DNA from: Raphanus sativus
Taxonomy: Eukaryota > Streptophyta > Magnoliopsida > Brassicales > Brassicaceae
Assembly (NCBI RefSeq): GCF_000801105.2
Contig: NC_079517.1
Coordinates: forward strand, 10,664,001 to 10,728,000
DNA length: 64,000 nt
Reading direction: 5' to 3'
The position numbers and the translations under genes were made by a program. The stretch's first letter is position 1; each line of letters begins with the position of its first letter. The notes under the pieces were generated by a model, which ran no database searches, was not told where the DNA came from, and saw nothing but the letters and a program-made list of their open reading frames with translations. This document shows, piece after piece, positions 34,797 to 45,215 of the stretch.

Positions 34797-35034
34797 GTTG
34801 CCTCAATATGGATTTGCCTGCAACGACAGAACCTTTTAGTTTTTTTTTTTAATTTATTTATTTGCAATGCTAATTGTTGCTTCGAGAGGTTTTGTGTTCT
34901 ATCTTTACCTGGTGAATGAAGTTTGCGAGAGTACCAATTAGCTTCCACATGGCCGTAGCCATATGACCCATATAGTCAACCACATTTGGTGAATAATTTG
35001 GACCCAGCAACATTCTAGCTTGCGACTATTGGTT
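34614..35034 (-). pseudogene. PAN: Relic of a TGA-type bZIP gene, probably PERIANTHIA
   Basis: Minus-strand remains of the C-terminal DOG1/TGA region. Upstream piece: GPNYSPNVVDYMGHMATAMW, then KLIGTLANFIHQ followed by a GTAAAG donor. Downstream piece: RQQTSQQFHRILTTRQAAR, then, after indels, SSLWL and, one base shifted, ARPRE with the stop at 34614-34616. Functional TGA factors end in a SLWLARPRE-type tail with an unbroken LLAI.DYFSRLRAL segment, which is largely missing here. No bZIP domain is seen. Position matches Arabidopsis PAN, between the PLAC8 gene and ClpS. A poly(A) insertion further interrupts it. Confidence 0.8.
34711..34805 (+). mobile_element. Poly(A)-only insertion with 15-bp target duplication
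   Basis: AAGTTTGTTGCCTCA occurs at 34711-34725 and 34791-34805. Everything between is A (34725-34792, 68 bases). It interrupts the PAN relic. This is the simplest form of LINE-type retroposition: a tail with no body. Confidence 0.75.
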
Positions 35035-35432
35035 TGGCTGCAGATGAAAACTCTTTAGGCGTGGTCCTTGGTGGAATTTGTGTATGCCTTCCTTCTTCAC
35101 TCTTTACACAACGATTAGTTTGTTATCAAACTGATAGCTTTTTTATTAGTGATTACTGAATCAGAATTCATTGATCTGTAACACCATCTGAACTTCAAGA
35201 AAGTTATGTTATTTGTATTCTCAAGTTCCCTAAAAAGACTCTCCATGATAAAACCAACGAAAGATCTATAAAAAAAGGCAAAGGTTCACTGCATATAGTA
35301 TAACAGCCTTAGTACCAAACTTTCTGATATTTATATACACCAAAGGACATTTTCTTTTTTTACTAAATAGAGTGTCCTGAGAGGTGTGAAAAACCTATAC
35401 GAAATTTAAACTAGTTTTTTGTTTTTTTTGTT
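35035..35432. other. Spacer between PAN relic and ClpS1
   Basis: Upstream PAN sequence is no longer recognisable. The right part is probably the ClpS1 3' UTR. Confidence 0.45.
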
Positions 35433-36701
35433 TCAGCAGCCTCCACCATCAGGTTCAACAGAACTGAGAAGACCGTTACCGCGAAGCTGCATACAGTGTT
35501 GCTCTGCATCGGCCTGAGCACAGACGATGACAACAGCCAAACCGTTGATGTGGGCTTCTTGCATAATGTTAACTGCGTTGTCTACGGTCATTCCTGGTAT
35601 GACCTTCATCAAAACCTGAACCACATATTCCCTCTTGTTGAAGTTGTCGTTGTGTAGTATCACTCTGTAAGGTGGAGCCATCTTCTTTGATTTCCTGAAC
35701 AATCACAGCAATGTAAAATTGTCTAAATAATAATAATCTTCTTTGATGCAGTTCAGCATTCTGGAGTTGATCTTGTAGGCAAATATACCTCAAATCAAAC
35801 TCAGATTCACGACCAGGAGTAGTCTTCTCTATAATTGGTTTGTCCAACACACCACCTCCTTTACTCACTATGGTCATGAGAACTCCACGATTATTAACGC
35901 ATGGTCCTTTTGACAGAGAATGTTTGTCCCCTGCACACATCATCAAGTAAGTGACAGAGAGATCCGCTGTTATCACAAGACATTTTCATGGAAACTAAAT
36001 GACAGACACAAAAGATCAGAGACAACGACAAAGAAACAATGATTGAAAGGTTGCAGCAATGATCTAAATGAACTCATCCCAAGTGTTTCTCAAAATATTG
36101 CTGCGATTATGAACATAAATACATAATTAACGCCTTAGACACCAATATTCTGGAGCTTACAATAATCTCGTCCATAACATTAAATAATTGAAGCAAATAG
36201 CTGAAACCAAACACAAACTACAAAAGCCAGAATGTTTTTTAAAAAAGGGTCTGAATCTTTTTAGAAAGTGCATATTCAGAAACATCAACATATCTTTTGT
36301 AAATCTTCAGAACCTAATTTATCAGATTCTCTTCAGTGACCCATTTGTTTATCCATAGGCAAAAGCTAACAAGAAAGTTTGAATCTTTTTTATAAGAAGA
36401 CATTTTCAGAAACATCAACATATGTTTTGTAAGATTTTCAGAACCAATCAGATTCACTTCAACAAACACTTATAAATTTCATAAACAACCCTCTATTTCT
36501 AATTTTTTTTTGTCTTTTAGCACGTAAATATTCAAATTCAAACAGCTTAAATTAGGTAATAAAGTTTCAAACTTTCATCGAGCAGAGCAAAAAAATAATC
36601 GGATGATGATTGATACGAAAGGGAAGAAGAGAACCTGATAAAGAAGAATTGAAGAGAGAGTTTGGTGCGAGAGCTAATCTCCCACATATAGCAGTCTCCA
36701 T
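35433..36701 (-). CDS. CLPS1: Chloroplast Clp protease adaptor ClpS1
   Basis: Stromal adaptor that selects substrates for the ClpC/ClpP protease. Three exons on the minus strand: 36701-36635, 35930-35789 and 35694-35433, phases closing to 156 residues (Arabidopsis about 159). Exon 1 gives METAICGRLALAPNSLF, the transit peptide. Exon 2 has GGGVLDKPIIEKTTPGRESE. The ClpS core follows: MAPPYRVILHNDNFNKREYV, VIPGMTVDNAVNIMQEAH, then GLAVVIVCAQADAEQHC. The H-N-D-N-F stretch of the substrate-binding site is present. The C-terminus is SSVEPDGGGC. Intron 1 is about 700 bp. Start chosen for the conserved METAICG N-terminus. It is divergent from the next gene. Confidence 0.94.
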
Positions 36702-37066
36702 ATGCTCTGTTCTCCCTCGAGTGGATGCTACTCTCACACAAATGTAATCAGGGCCGAGCAATTGTAATCACGAAATAATAATTATTCATAAATTCAGAAA
36801 CTGGTGGTTATGGAATTTCAACGTTGCATCTGTATCTAAACGCTGCGTTTGGTATATTCATAATTCATTTACAAAAAGGTGGCAGATTCTTCGACTTCTT
36901 GTGGGCTGTAGATGGGCTCATTTTCTATATCAGTTTTAAATCCATATCCAATAATTAAAAAATGCCAAGCTTCCTTAAACCTCTTTCAAAAAGAATTAAA
37001 AAAAAAAGAAAGAAAAAGGAAAACAATTGAATCGCAGAAGCGAAGAGCAAAAGGGATCTCTCTGCA
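36702..37066. promoter_or_regulatory. Shared bidirectional promoter, ClpS1 / At1g68680-like
   Basis: The two divergent start codons are only 365 bp apart, and both genes are intact. The interval must hold both promoters and both leaders. No strong TATA box is obvious; GGTGGCAGATTCTTCG and CTCCCTCGAG lie within it. The A-rich stretch at 36990-37025 is probably the leader of the rightward gene. Confidence 0.5.
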
Positions 37067-37833
37067 ATGTCGTCGTCAAGCGATCCGTCGAGAACAACAG
37101 GGATGGAGAGGAAGAAGAAAGCAGCTCCGATCAAATTCTTGGTGCCTCTCATATACGCGCCTGCTCTCCCTCTGATTCGCTTGACCTTGAGGCATCAGCC
37201 TGTTCTCAGAGACCGTCTCTTCGGTCTTGTCCTCGCCGGTGCTTTCGCTCATGGCTTCTACCTCGTGTATCCTCTTTTTTAACTTATTTTTCTTTCTGAT
37301 TTTTTTTTTAATCTATTTTCATTACAGCTCTTATAGCTTATAAATAAACCTTGCATATCCTTTCTTGTCTGAGTTTCATCACTCTTGTCTGAAAATTTTG
37401 GTGGCCATAAATGTATTTTGGGGGTTTTAGGATTAAACTAGTTTGCTGTGAAGAGTGGTTTTAGTTGTGGGAAACTGTAAGATTTCAAACATGCAGTGAG
37501 ACCTAAGAAGTTTTTGTTTAGTATTAGGAAACAAGGATGGTTATGTGGTTAGGCCACATAGATTATGGTTTAGCATAGTTTAGATAGGTTCTTGGTAGTA
37601 GTGCTTGAGATTAAGGTGTTGATAAATGGTTGGGTCCAGGACTGTTTTCTTGATGGTTTAGCTTTCGTTGACGTAGGCAAAAACCTGAGTCCATTATATG
37701 GGTAAGGCTAAGTAGCTGCATGGTGCAATTGCTAATGTTGATAATTCCCTTTCCGAATGTTATTTTCTTTTTGTTTGTTTGTTCCTTAAAGAGAGATCAC
37801 AGAACGGACATATATGATGCAGAGAGCAAATGA
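37067..37833 (+). CDS. Tiny conserved membrane protein (At1g68680-like)
   Basis: Two exons, 37067-37264 and 37792-37833, phase 0, giving 79 residues. Reads MSSSSDPSRTTGMERKKKAA, PIKFLVPLIYAPALPLIRL, RHQPVLRDRLFGLVLAGAFA, and ends RTDIYDAESK. Two moderately hydrophobic segments suggest a small membrane or organelle protein. The Arabidopsis counterpart is annotated loosely (SH3/FCH), but no SH3 fold is possible in so short a chain. Function unknown. The 42-nt last exon after a 527-bp intron is easily missed. Confidence 0.8.
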
Positions 37834-38068
37834 AAAAAAAAAGAAGGGAGTTGCAGCCATTCATCTAGAGCTCATCATTTCTCAGATGTCTTTCTGATAT
37901 AATAAATAAAACTGCTTCTGTTTTTTTTTTAAATTAATTTTGTTACGAGATTACATTTTGCTCGTGAACCTGAAATTGGATTTGGTTTACGAATCCATTT
38001 GTCATTTTGTTTCCTAAGGAGAAGTGTATTCACACCGCTTTTTCATTTTCAATCCCATTCTTGAAAGG

Positions 38069-38637
38069 TAGGCAGGCATGTGCATTTTACCCGGACCTGA
38101 CCGATACCGATCCGAAAAATTCCGGATAAGAATCAGACCGATCTCTTGGATCCGACCCGAACCCGAGACCTGATGGGGTACTAGAATTACCTGAAATTTA
38201 TAGTATATATTAGGTATATATGGGTGTTTTAGTATATTTTGTATTATATGTATTTCTTTTTTAAGTTTCAGATTTAATTTTTTGGGTATTGTTTGGATTT
38301 TAGATAAGATTTTAGATTTTCAAAAATATAATTCGATAACCGGACAAAAGTTCAGGTATTTTTAATATCTTTGGGTCAGATATTTTTGAGTTTTTAAATA
38401 TTTTCGGGTATATTTTGTGTGTTTTGAATATTTTTTAAGTCGAATCCAATAAGATCCAAACCAAATCCAACCTGAACCGACAATTATAACTATCCTATTG
38501 TGTCTAACAAAGTCTAACCGATTTGGATCCCAAATTATCCAAAACCAAATCTGAACAGATAAGTTATAATTACTATATTGAGTCTAAATATCTAAGACTC
38601 GAATAATCTAAATTCGGCCCAAAATTTTGAATGCCTA
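38069..38637. mobile_element. hAT-type non-autonomous element (degraded)
   Basis: The left end TAGGCAGGCATGTGCATTTT and the complement of the right end TAGGCATTCAAAATTTTGGG are similar in style to the elements at 57864 and 58578. Repeated CCGACCCGAACC / GGATCCGACC motifs are subterminal. No target duplication is visible. Confidence 0.5.
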
Positions 38638-40480
38638 GACCTATTGAGAAAATCCCATGTAGAGTGAAACATCACCAAAACCAGTTTGACACAATGTGGA
38701 TCCACATCAACAGCACATGCTAATGATATGAAGTGAGGAATATATTTCCATTTATATAATAGAATAGAGCGAATGTAGCAACCAGATTCTGGAAATATCG
38801 AAGTGGAGACAGCAGATAGGTGGCATGTGTTTATAAAGAACTCCTCTTGTGCAATGATGTCAGATTAACAAAGTGCGTTTTACTTCATGTATATATATAT
38901 ATATTTTTTTTTTGTAACTTGATTAATCATGTATATATTCCCTTTAAGATCCTCACTTTGCTCTCACACCACATGTACCAGTAATCACATGATGACTCGG
39001 GACCTTCTTTTACTTTAAGGACTTTGTTCATTTGGTAATGATGGAGAAATGTCACATGGTGACTGACTGAGTGCTTATTAATAAAAAGCAACAAAATTAA
39101 AAGTTGGAATGTTTTGGGATCACGAGTTAATGAATGTTCTTTTGGGTTTTAAGTTTTGACGGCGACATGTTTTTACCACTATTAAAAGCCAATTTATTAG
39201 GAATGTTCTTAACTTTGAATAGTAAAATTCCTAATATTTAGTTAAATAAATATTTCAAAAATTGAGATTAGTCGATGTTCGGATATCTAATCAATTTTGG
39301 TTTGAGTTTTTTGGAACACAATTTTATTCTCAGAATATTATAAAAATTTGATTGGTGTCAATTTAGGTTCATTCAAGTTTGATTCAAATATAATCACACA
39401 TTGGAAACTTGGTTAAACCAGTTTTAAATTTGGGTATGGTTCTAGTTCGAGTTCCAGTCATATATATATATATAAATTTACAAATTTGAAAGATTTAAAC
39501 TATTTGTATTAACAAAGGTTTAGTGACATGATTAAGAAGTCGTTTTTAATAATAGAAAAAAATAAATGTTTCCAGATATATATCTGGATTTAGATTCGGT
39601 TCGGGCAAATACAAAACCCAATATACTATAGAACAAGATCCGTTTGGATATTGTTTGGTTCATGAATTCGATTCAGATTCACTTTTATCCAATTGGTCGG
39701 TTTGGATTAGGTTCAGTTTTTCTCTTTGTATTCTCCTGATTGAGATATTCATCTAAAAATACCTTTTAATATTTTATTAAATATATTTTTGGATGTGTGC
39801 CTTAATATTTTTAATATTCAATTATTTTATTAGATATTCCAAGCTAAGAACTCTCTCATTGGAATTGCTTTGAATGTTTTCCCCACTCTTGTTCTTGTGT
39901 TTTATCATTTATTATGGATTTTCTAGACTAAAATCCATTTGTAGGTGACAACAATGCAAATAGCTTAATTATTGATATTACTGTTGATGATTAAATGATA
40001 TTCTAAGTTATATTTTGAAAAGATGATTAGACATATAAATATATAGGGAAAATTCTATAAAAGTACTCCAACTAAATTTTGTTAGACTTTTTAATATCCA
40101 AATTTTTTCACTACCTAGTTTAGTATTTTAATTAATTGTTTTTCTCATTTTAATACGTAGAATTTTAAAATTGTGCCGATTTAATACCTAAAGTTTACCT
40201 TTTAATAAAATACTAATAAGTTTCAATTTTTAATTTTTTTCTAAAATTAAGCTCAAAAATTCTAATTTTATTTGGTGTTTGAAGTTTCACCCCACTAAAT
40301 TATCCGAATAAAATTGGCTATAAATCGAGTTTTATCGATCGAACTTATGATAAAATTTTGAATATGATATATATATATATATATATATATATGACAAAAT
40401 TTTGTTCAATGATTATGAAAGTGTTACAACATAAAAAATGATAATTTTCTTCGCAAATATAGTCTAGTAGCTGTATTTTC
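38638..40480. other. Intergenic repeats and AT-rich spacer
   Basis: No gene. The TTCGGTTCGGGCAAATAC-type stretch near 39600-39720 is another scrap of the GGTTCGG-rich repeats. One oligo(T) stub (38885-38938) and an (AT)n run at about 40367-40391 are present. Confidence 0.5.
38885..38938 (-). repeat. Oligo(T) stub flanked by a 12-bp repeat
   Basis: TCATGTATATAT at 38885-38896 and 38927-38938. Between them are (AT)n, ten Ts and GTAACTTGATTAA. On the minus strand the insert ends AAGTTAC followed by As, like the inserts at 6775 and 29998. Confidence 0.5.
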
Positions 40481-40720
40481 TTCCTCCGTTTTATTATAAG
40501 TGTCACTTTAATATTTTTCGGAGATTAAAAAGTTGTATAATAGACTAATATATCCTTATTAAATGGATGATTAATTAAATGAGAATAATTTAAATAAAAA
40601 ATCTATTGGTTATTTAAAAAGGTAAAAATTAGATTTAATTTATAGAACTATAATAGAATTATAGCATATTTGTAACAAAATAAAAAACATAAAATGATAC
40701 TTATTATAAAGCAGAGGGAG
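40481..40720. mobile_element. MITE with CTCCCTCYG-type inverted ends
   Basis: The left end TTCCTCCGTTTTATTATAAG and the complement of the right end CTCCCTCTGCTTTATAATAAG are inverted repeats that extend to AGTGTCACTTTA / AGTATCATTTTA. The 240-bp body has no coding sequence. Target duplication is uncertain. Confidence 0.6.
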
Positions 40721-40874
40721 TATATTTTGTGATTCCAAATTTTGTCAAATTGTATGTATGTATGTAATTGACCAAAATGTTAGTAGGTCACTGATTACAA
40801 GATGATTAGTTCTGTAACATCCCGAATTGTGATATATGAAAATATTTAAGAGAATTAATTTGACTACCTATGTC

Positions 40875-41434
40875 CACTGTTCGGAAACTCGCTAGACGTT
40901 ACGCGTACGTTCGGGTACTGCCTAGCGCCTAATGAAAAAATCGGGGATTTTGCGGAAACTAATCGGCGAGTTATTTCGGTTATATATTATATATTTGTAA
41001 TGACATACAACGAAGTCTACATGGTGTGGTGGTTGCGACGCCTTTTGCTATGAGTACAACCCGGGTTCGAGGCGGGTAAGAGGCAAAATTGTATTAATTT
41101 TTAATGTTCAACTTAAATGAAGGGTAATTCCGACATTTACATGTCATCTTCCTCTTTACATTTTAGGTTTTCCGCAACTACCAACTCGACGGCTCTTCCA
41201 TTTTGACGAGTTATAGATCGAATTTCTTCGTTTTTTTTGCTGTTTTCATGCAAACTTTATAGGTCTTATGTATATTTATCGATTCATAGCCCGAAAAGAG
41301 TAATAAGTTAACATTTTTTTAGAGATCCGATTTTTTCACCGGATTTCTTCAATTCGCCACGGTTGGTGGCCGGATAACGTTTTTCCGGCGACTTTACGGT
41401 CCTAGGCGGCGCGTTTTAGAACATGGCCTATGTC
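40875..41434. mobile_element. hAT-type insertion nested in the 5' LTR
   Basis: CCTATGTC lies at 40867-40874 and again at 41427-41434, an 8-bp target duplication typical of hAT elements. The 3' LTR has a single copy and no insert, so this arrived after the LTR element. The ends CACTGTTCGGAAACTCGCTAG and, complemented, CCATGTTCTAAAACGCGCC are imperfect inverted repeats. It contains CCCGGGTTCGAGGCGGGT near 41060, which resembles a tRNA/SINE B box. Confidence 0.7.
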
Positions 41435-41719
41435 ACCAAAGTTGACTTACCTTTTCTGTTACACATCCCGTTTAGAACTCCAAAGTTAAGCGTGTTTGAA
41501 TTGGAGTAGTGGAAGGATGGATGACCTATCAATTAGTGATTCGGATAGCGTGTGAGTGGGACTAAAGCAAGGGGAAATGTCATGTGGTGATTGCATGGTC
41601 AGTAAACAATGATTTTGAGTCTTTGAAAAAATTAACGACCGTCAGACGGGATGGGGCCCACAGTCGAGAGAGCGGGCGTGGATGACCCATTACCCGTGGG
41701 CGGGTCGGAGTGTTACAAG

Positions 41720-41733
41720 TGGTATCAGAGCCA
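41720..41733 (+). other. Primer-binding site, initiator tRNA-Met
   Basis: TGGTATCAGAGCCA two bases after the 5' LTR, the commonest plant retrotransposon primer site. Confidence 0.9.
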
Positions 41734-42511
41734 GGTTCACCATCTCGGTTCTGACTCGAGAGGCGTCTTGAGATCTGTCGTGGGATGCAACAAGGACGTT
41801 GCGTTCTTTGAGAGGGGATGAATTATAATATCCTGAGTTGTGATATATGGAAATGGTTAAGAGAATTGATTTGTCTACCTATGTCACCAAAGTTGACTTA
41901 CCTTTTTCGTTACACATCTGTTTAGAACTCTAGAATTAAGCGTGCTTTAACTGATGTAGTGGAAGGATGAGTGAAGTGATTCGGGATATGGTGTGAGTGA
42001 TGTCAAAGCACTGAGAAAAATATGTGGTGATTACATGGTCAGTAAACAATGATTTAGGGCATCTGAAAAAATTAACGACCGACCGTCAAACAGACTAAAA
42101 CCCATAGACTGAGAAAACGGGCGTGGTGGCCAATTAGTCGTGAACGGATCGGGACATTACAAGTTTTTTTGTAATTTGAGTACAAATTCTCCTTGATAAT
42201 AGGAATATTTGAAAATTGACATTTGTGAAATTATTGTCCTAAGAGCCGAAAGTTCTATTGTTAAATTTTTGTATAGATGCCATGTGCTATAATGAAACTA
42301 AATAATACTATATAGGGTATTAAACGAAACTTTCTCCTTTTTAAATGCAATATATGATGTCAAAAGAAAAAAACGTATTTTTTAATAGTGTTAATTTCTC
42401 AAGCGGTCAAGTCAAACTACAACTTGATAATATAGAAAAGTCAACTTAAAAGTATTAACATAACATACTGTATTAAATATTTGAACACGATTCCAATATT
42501 CAAGTAAAACG

Positions 42512-42767
42512 TATTCCTCCTGTTTTATAACAAGTGTTGCTTTATTTTTTTTATTTTATTTTAAAATACATATTATTTTACAGTTTTAATATAATTTTGT
42601 ATATCAAATCTAATTTCTACTTTTTTGAATAATTAGTAATTTTTTATTTAAATCATTCTTATTTATCTAATCATTTATTAAATAAAGATATACTAGTCAA
42701 TTATAATTTTTTTAATTTCTGTAAAAAAATATCAAATTGATACTTATTTAAAAATGTAGAAAGTAGT
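42512..42767. mobile_element. Older MITE copy related to 40481-40720
   Basis: The left end TTCCTCCTGTTTTATAACAAG and a right end reading, complemented, CTACATTTTTAAATAAGTATC resemble the ends of the MITE at 40481, more diverged. Confidence 0.4.
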
Positions 42768-43122
42768 TAATATTAGCAGACAACTACATGTCATTAAAAA
42801 TAATACTAGAAAACATGAATATGCAATTTGATTAACAGTTGCTGCTTTTTTTGTGACACATAATTAGTTAGTTTGAACTCTCTCTGTTTTAATTTAATTA
42901 TCGTTCTAGAGCAAAAATTTTGTTTTAAAATAAATTTTGTTTTATGATTTCAGTGAAAAATTTATTAACAAAATTTTGGTTTTTATTTTTCTACTAATTG
43001 AGATATAGATAGATATATAAATATTGATACTTGTATTTTAAAAATGTACAAAACCAAATGTTTTTTAAATTAATATGCATAAATATAAAAATAAAATGAA
43101 ACGGATGAAGTAGTTCACATAG

Positions 43123-44292
43123 ACGCATGAAGACATCGTCCTTTTCATCTCCCTCTGGCCGTGACGGCGCGTGCGTCGATTACGGCTCCGTTGCTCTTTG
43201 TTTCTTTGCCTCTGACAGACCTTCTCTCCTCAGTGATATGCTTGTTGCCCTGGTGACGAAAGAATACGGAGTCATTCAGATCTGGTCGTCAGATCTCGAT
43301 TTGAAGCTTTTCTCTTTTAATCTGGAGTGAAGGTGAGCTGTAGGAACTTTGGAGTATCTGTAGGGGGTCGGATTTAGTTGGCTTAGGGTTTGGTTGTCCC
43401 AATTTTCTCTGTTTGGTGAGGCCCAAAACCTAACATAGTTTGTGTCAGTGGCCGTTGTGGAGGTACGTGAGGTTTAGCTGCGTTTGTGGTTTGGCGTTTT
43501 GTTTGGTCTTGGGAGTGCTGTCTCTGCTCACTGGAATCATCTCCGGTGGTTGTTGAGCTTTGATGGTCAGAGCCTGTGCCTGCTCTTCGTTTGTTGTGAG
43601 AAGAATGGAAGGTGTTAGCTGGTTTGCGGAACATATGCTTCATAGTTACTCGATTGCCGGCGAGGTAATCGTGTTAGTTCTGGATTTGGAGTGGTTTTTA
43701 TCTAGTTACCGGCTGTGTGAATAAGTAGTGTTTGGGAAGCTTTTAGAGGCTTCACCGAGAGGTGTTGGTGCGTATAAGGCGCGGGGAGAGCCTACTCAAG
43801 GTCCAATGGCGAGTCTTAGTTGGGATTGAAAGGTGTTTACAGTGACGGTTAAGGATTCTAACCCCTCTCGATTCAGTTATGTTTTGGTGGTGTTCAAGTG
43901 CTTCCAGTCTCCTTCATTGTTCTTCTCAATCTGTATTAATTGTTGGTGAGTTCTCGGTAGTTCTATGTGTGGCGTTGGAACGGATTTCTCGGATGGAAGC
44001 GCTCGTGGATATTATCTTGCAACTGAACTTATTAAGTGTGCATTGCTCTCTCTCTCTCGTATCCAGTCAGCTTCACCAGTGTTGCAGTCTCATCTATCTC
44101 CACCATCCTCCTCATCTTTGTTTTTAATTTTAGTCTAGTGTCTGGTTTCAGTGTTAGTATCAATCTGTGTTTTTGGATGGTGTCTATCACCACCAGCTTA
44201 TGACTCCAGAAAGGTTTGATCACCTTTGCTGGCTTTGTGTACTCCTATTTTCAAGATTAATATAAATCTATCGGATGACGAAAAAAAAAAAA
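43123..44292 (+). mobile_element. 1.17-kb poly(A) retroposon with perfect target duplication
   Basis: AGTAGTTCACATAG occurs at 43109-43122 and 44293-44306. The right copy is preceded by 12-13 As, which follow CGGATGACG. The unit is much more GC-rich than its surroundings and has no long open frame; those present (for example 43127-43330) are under 100 codons. Size, tail and duplication fit a non-autonomous LINE-dependent element such as the Sadhu class of Brassicaceae, a 5'-truncated LINE or a processed pseudogene. I cannot tell which without a database. Confidence 0.75.
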
Positions 44293-44306
44293 AGTAGTTC
44301 ACATAG

Positions 44307-45215
44307 TTAATGGTTTACTTCACGTCAAGTTAAAAGAGAAGGTCAGAAGTCATGTGAGATTATTTCTCATTATCATCGATCGGTTGATGACGTACCCGCG
44401 TTATTAATATTAAAAACCAAAAAACGCGTACAAGCTTGAATAAAAACATGAAAAAAGCTTGGTGGTAAATTTGGCAAGTAGCTTAATTTTGATTTCTTTC
44501 GGTTATGGACAGAAATTCATTTATTTCCTTTATAAAAAACAAAAACAAAAAAAATTATAAATCTTTGATTTCTTTGACCGTTGATTTTGACGCAGAAATT
44601 TGATTTTTTTTTTTCTTTTGGTTCAGAAGTCTGTTTTGATTCATTGTCAGAGATTCAATAATCAAAACTTTGAAACAAGTTTTACAAGAGAGAAACAAGA
44701 AAGTTTGAAACAAGTTTTGCTTCATTGTTAGAGATTCAAGAACCAAAGTTTTAAACAAGAGTTTACTTACAAGAGAGAAGAAAGAAAGACGAAAGCTAAT
44801 TGTGTGTTTTGTTTGCTGGTCTTTTAATGGCTGAAGATGTGTAAAGCTGTCAACTATTAATATATTTTTATTATAACGGAGATTTTCTCTTTCAGTTATG
44901 GTGTTTGAGTGAAGAAAGGTCTTAGGGATAGATCTGAGGGTTAAAGCAGATCTGAAGAAGCTCTGCTTCGTCGTGAAGCTTTAAGAGGTTTGAGTAATTT
45001 AGGGTTTAAGCTGTGTGTGTTTGATCTGGAAAGATTGCTGCTTCGTCACGTTTAGTGCTTTTAGGGTTGGTAAAAGTTTGGTGTGCTTTCAGGAGACTGT
45101 CATACTCAAAACTCTGCTTTTTTCTTTAGGTTTGAGAGTGATCCCATCATCATCTCTCCCTGCCTGATGAGAAGCTTGTCGGTGATAGATTTGTAGCTTG
45201 TTAGAATTTTTTTAG
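44307..45215 (+). promoter_or_regulatory. PERK9 upstream region and leader
   Basis: A spaced duplication of a 60-bp motif (TTCATTGTYAGAGATTCAA...ACAAGAGAGAA) occupies about 44638-44700 and 44718-44782. The last 350 bp are richer in GC, with AGGTTTGAG and GATCTGAAGAAGC stretches typical of a transcribed leader. A leader intron is possible but not provable. Confidence 0.45.

Larger units (their letters stand above)
40813..42161 (+). mobile_element. Very short LTR retroelement (TRIM-like)
   Basis: 5' LTR 40813-41717, starting TGTAACATCC and ending TGTTACA. The primer-binding site TGGTATCAGAGCCA at 41720-41733 matches initiator tRNA-Met. A purine tract GAGAGGGGATGA near 41811 precedes the 3' LTR at 41824-42161, which starts TATAATATCC and ends CATTACA. 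Flanks AGTTC (40808-40812) and AGTTT (42162-42166) fit a 5-bp target duplication with one change. The internal region is only about 106 bp, with no gag or pol. The 5' LTR is 567 bp longer than the 3' LTR because of a nested insertion. Confidence 0.85.

Noticed and set aside
34592..34948. Minus-strand frame with a long phenylalanine run
   Set aside because: It reads through the 68-base poly(A) insertion in the PAN relic; not a protein.
41056..41076. Possible tRNA gene
   Set aside because: Only a B-box-like motif is present; no cloverleaf or acceptor stem could be built.
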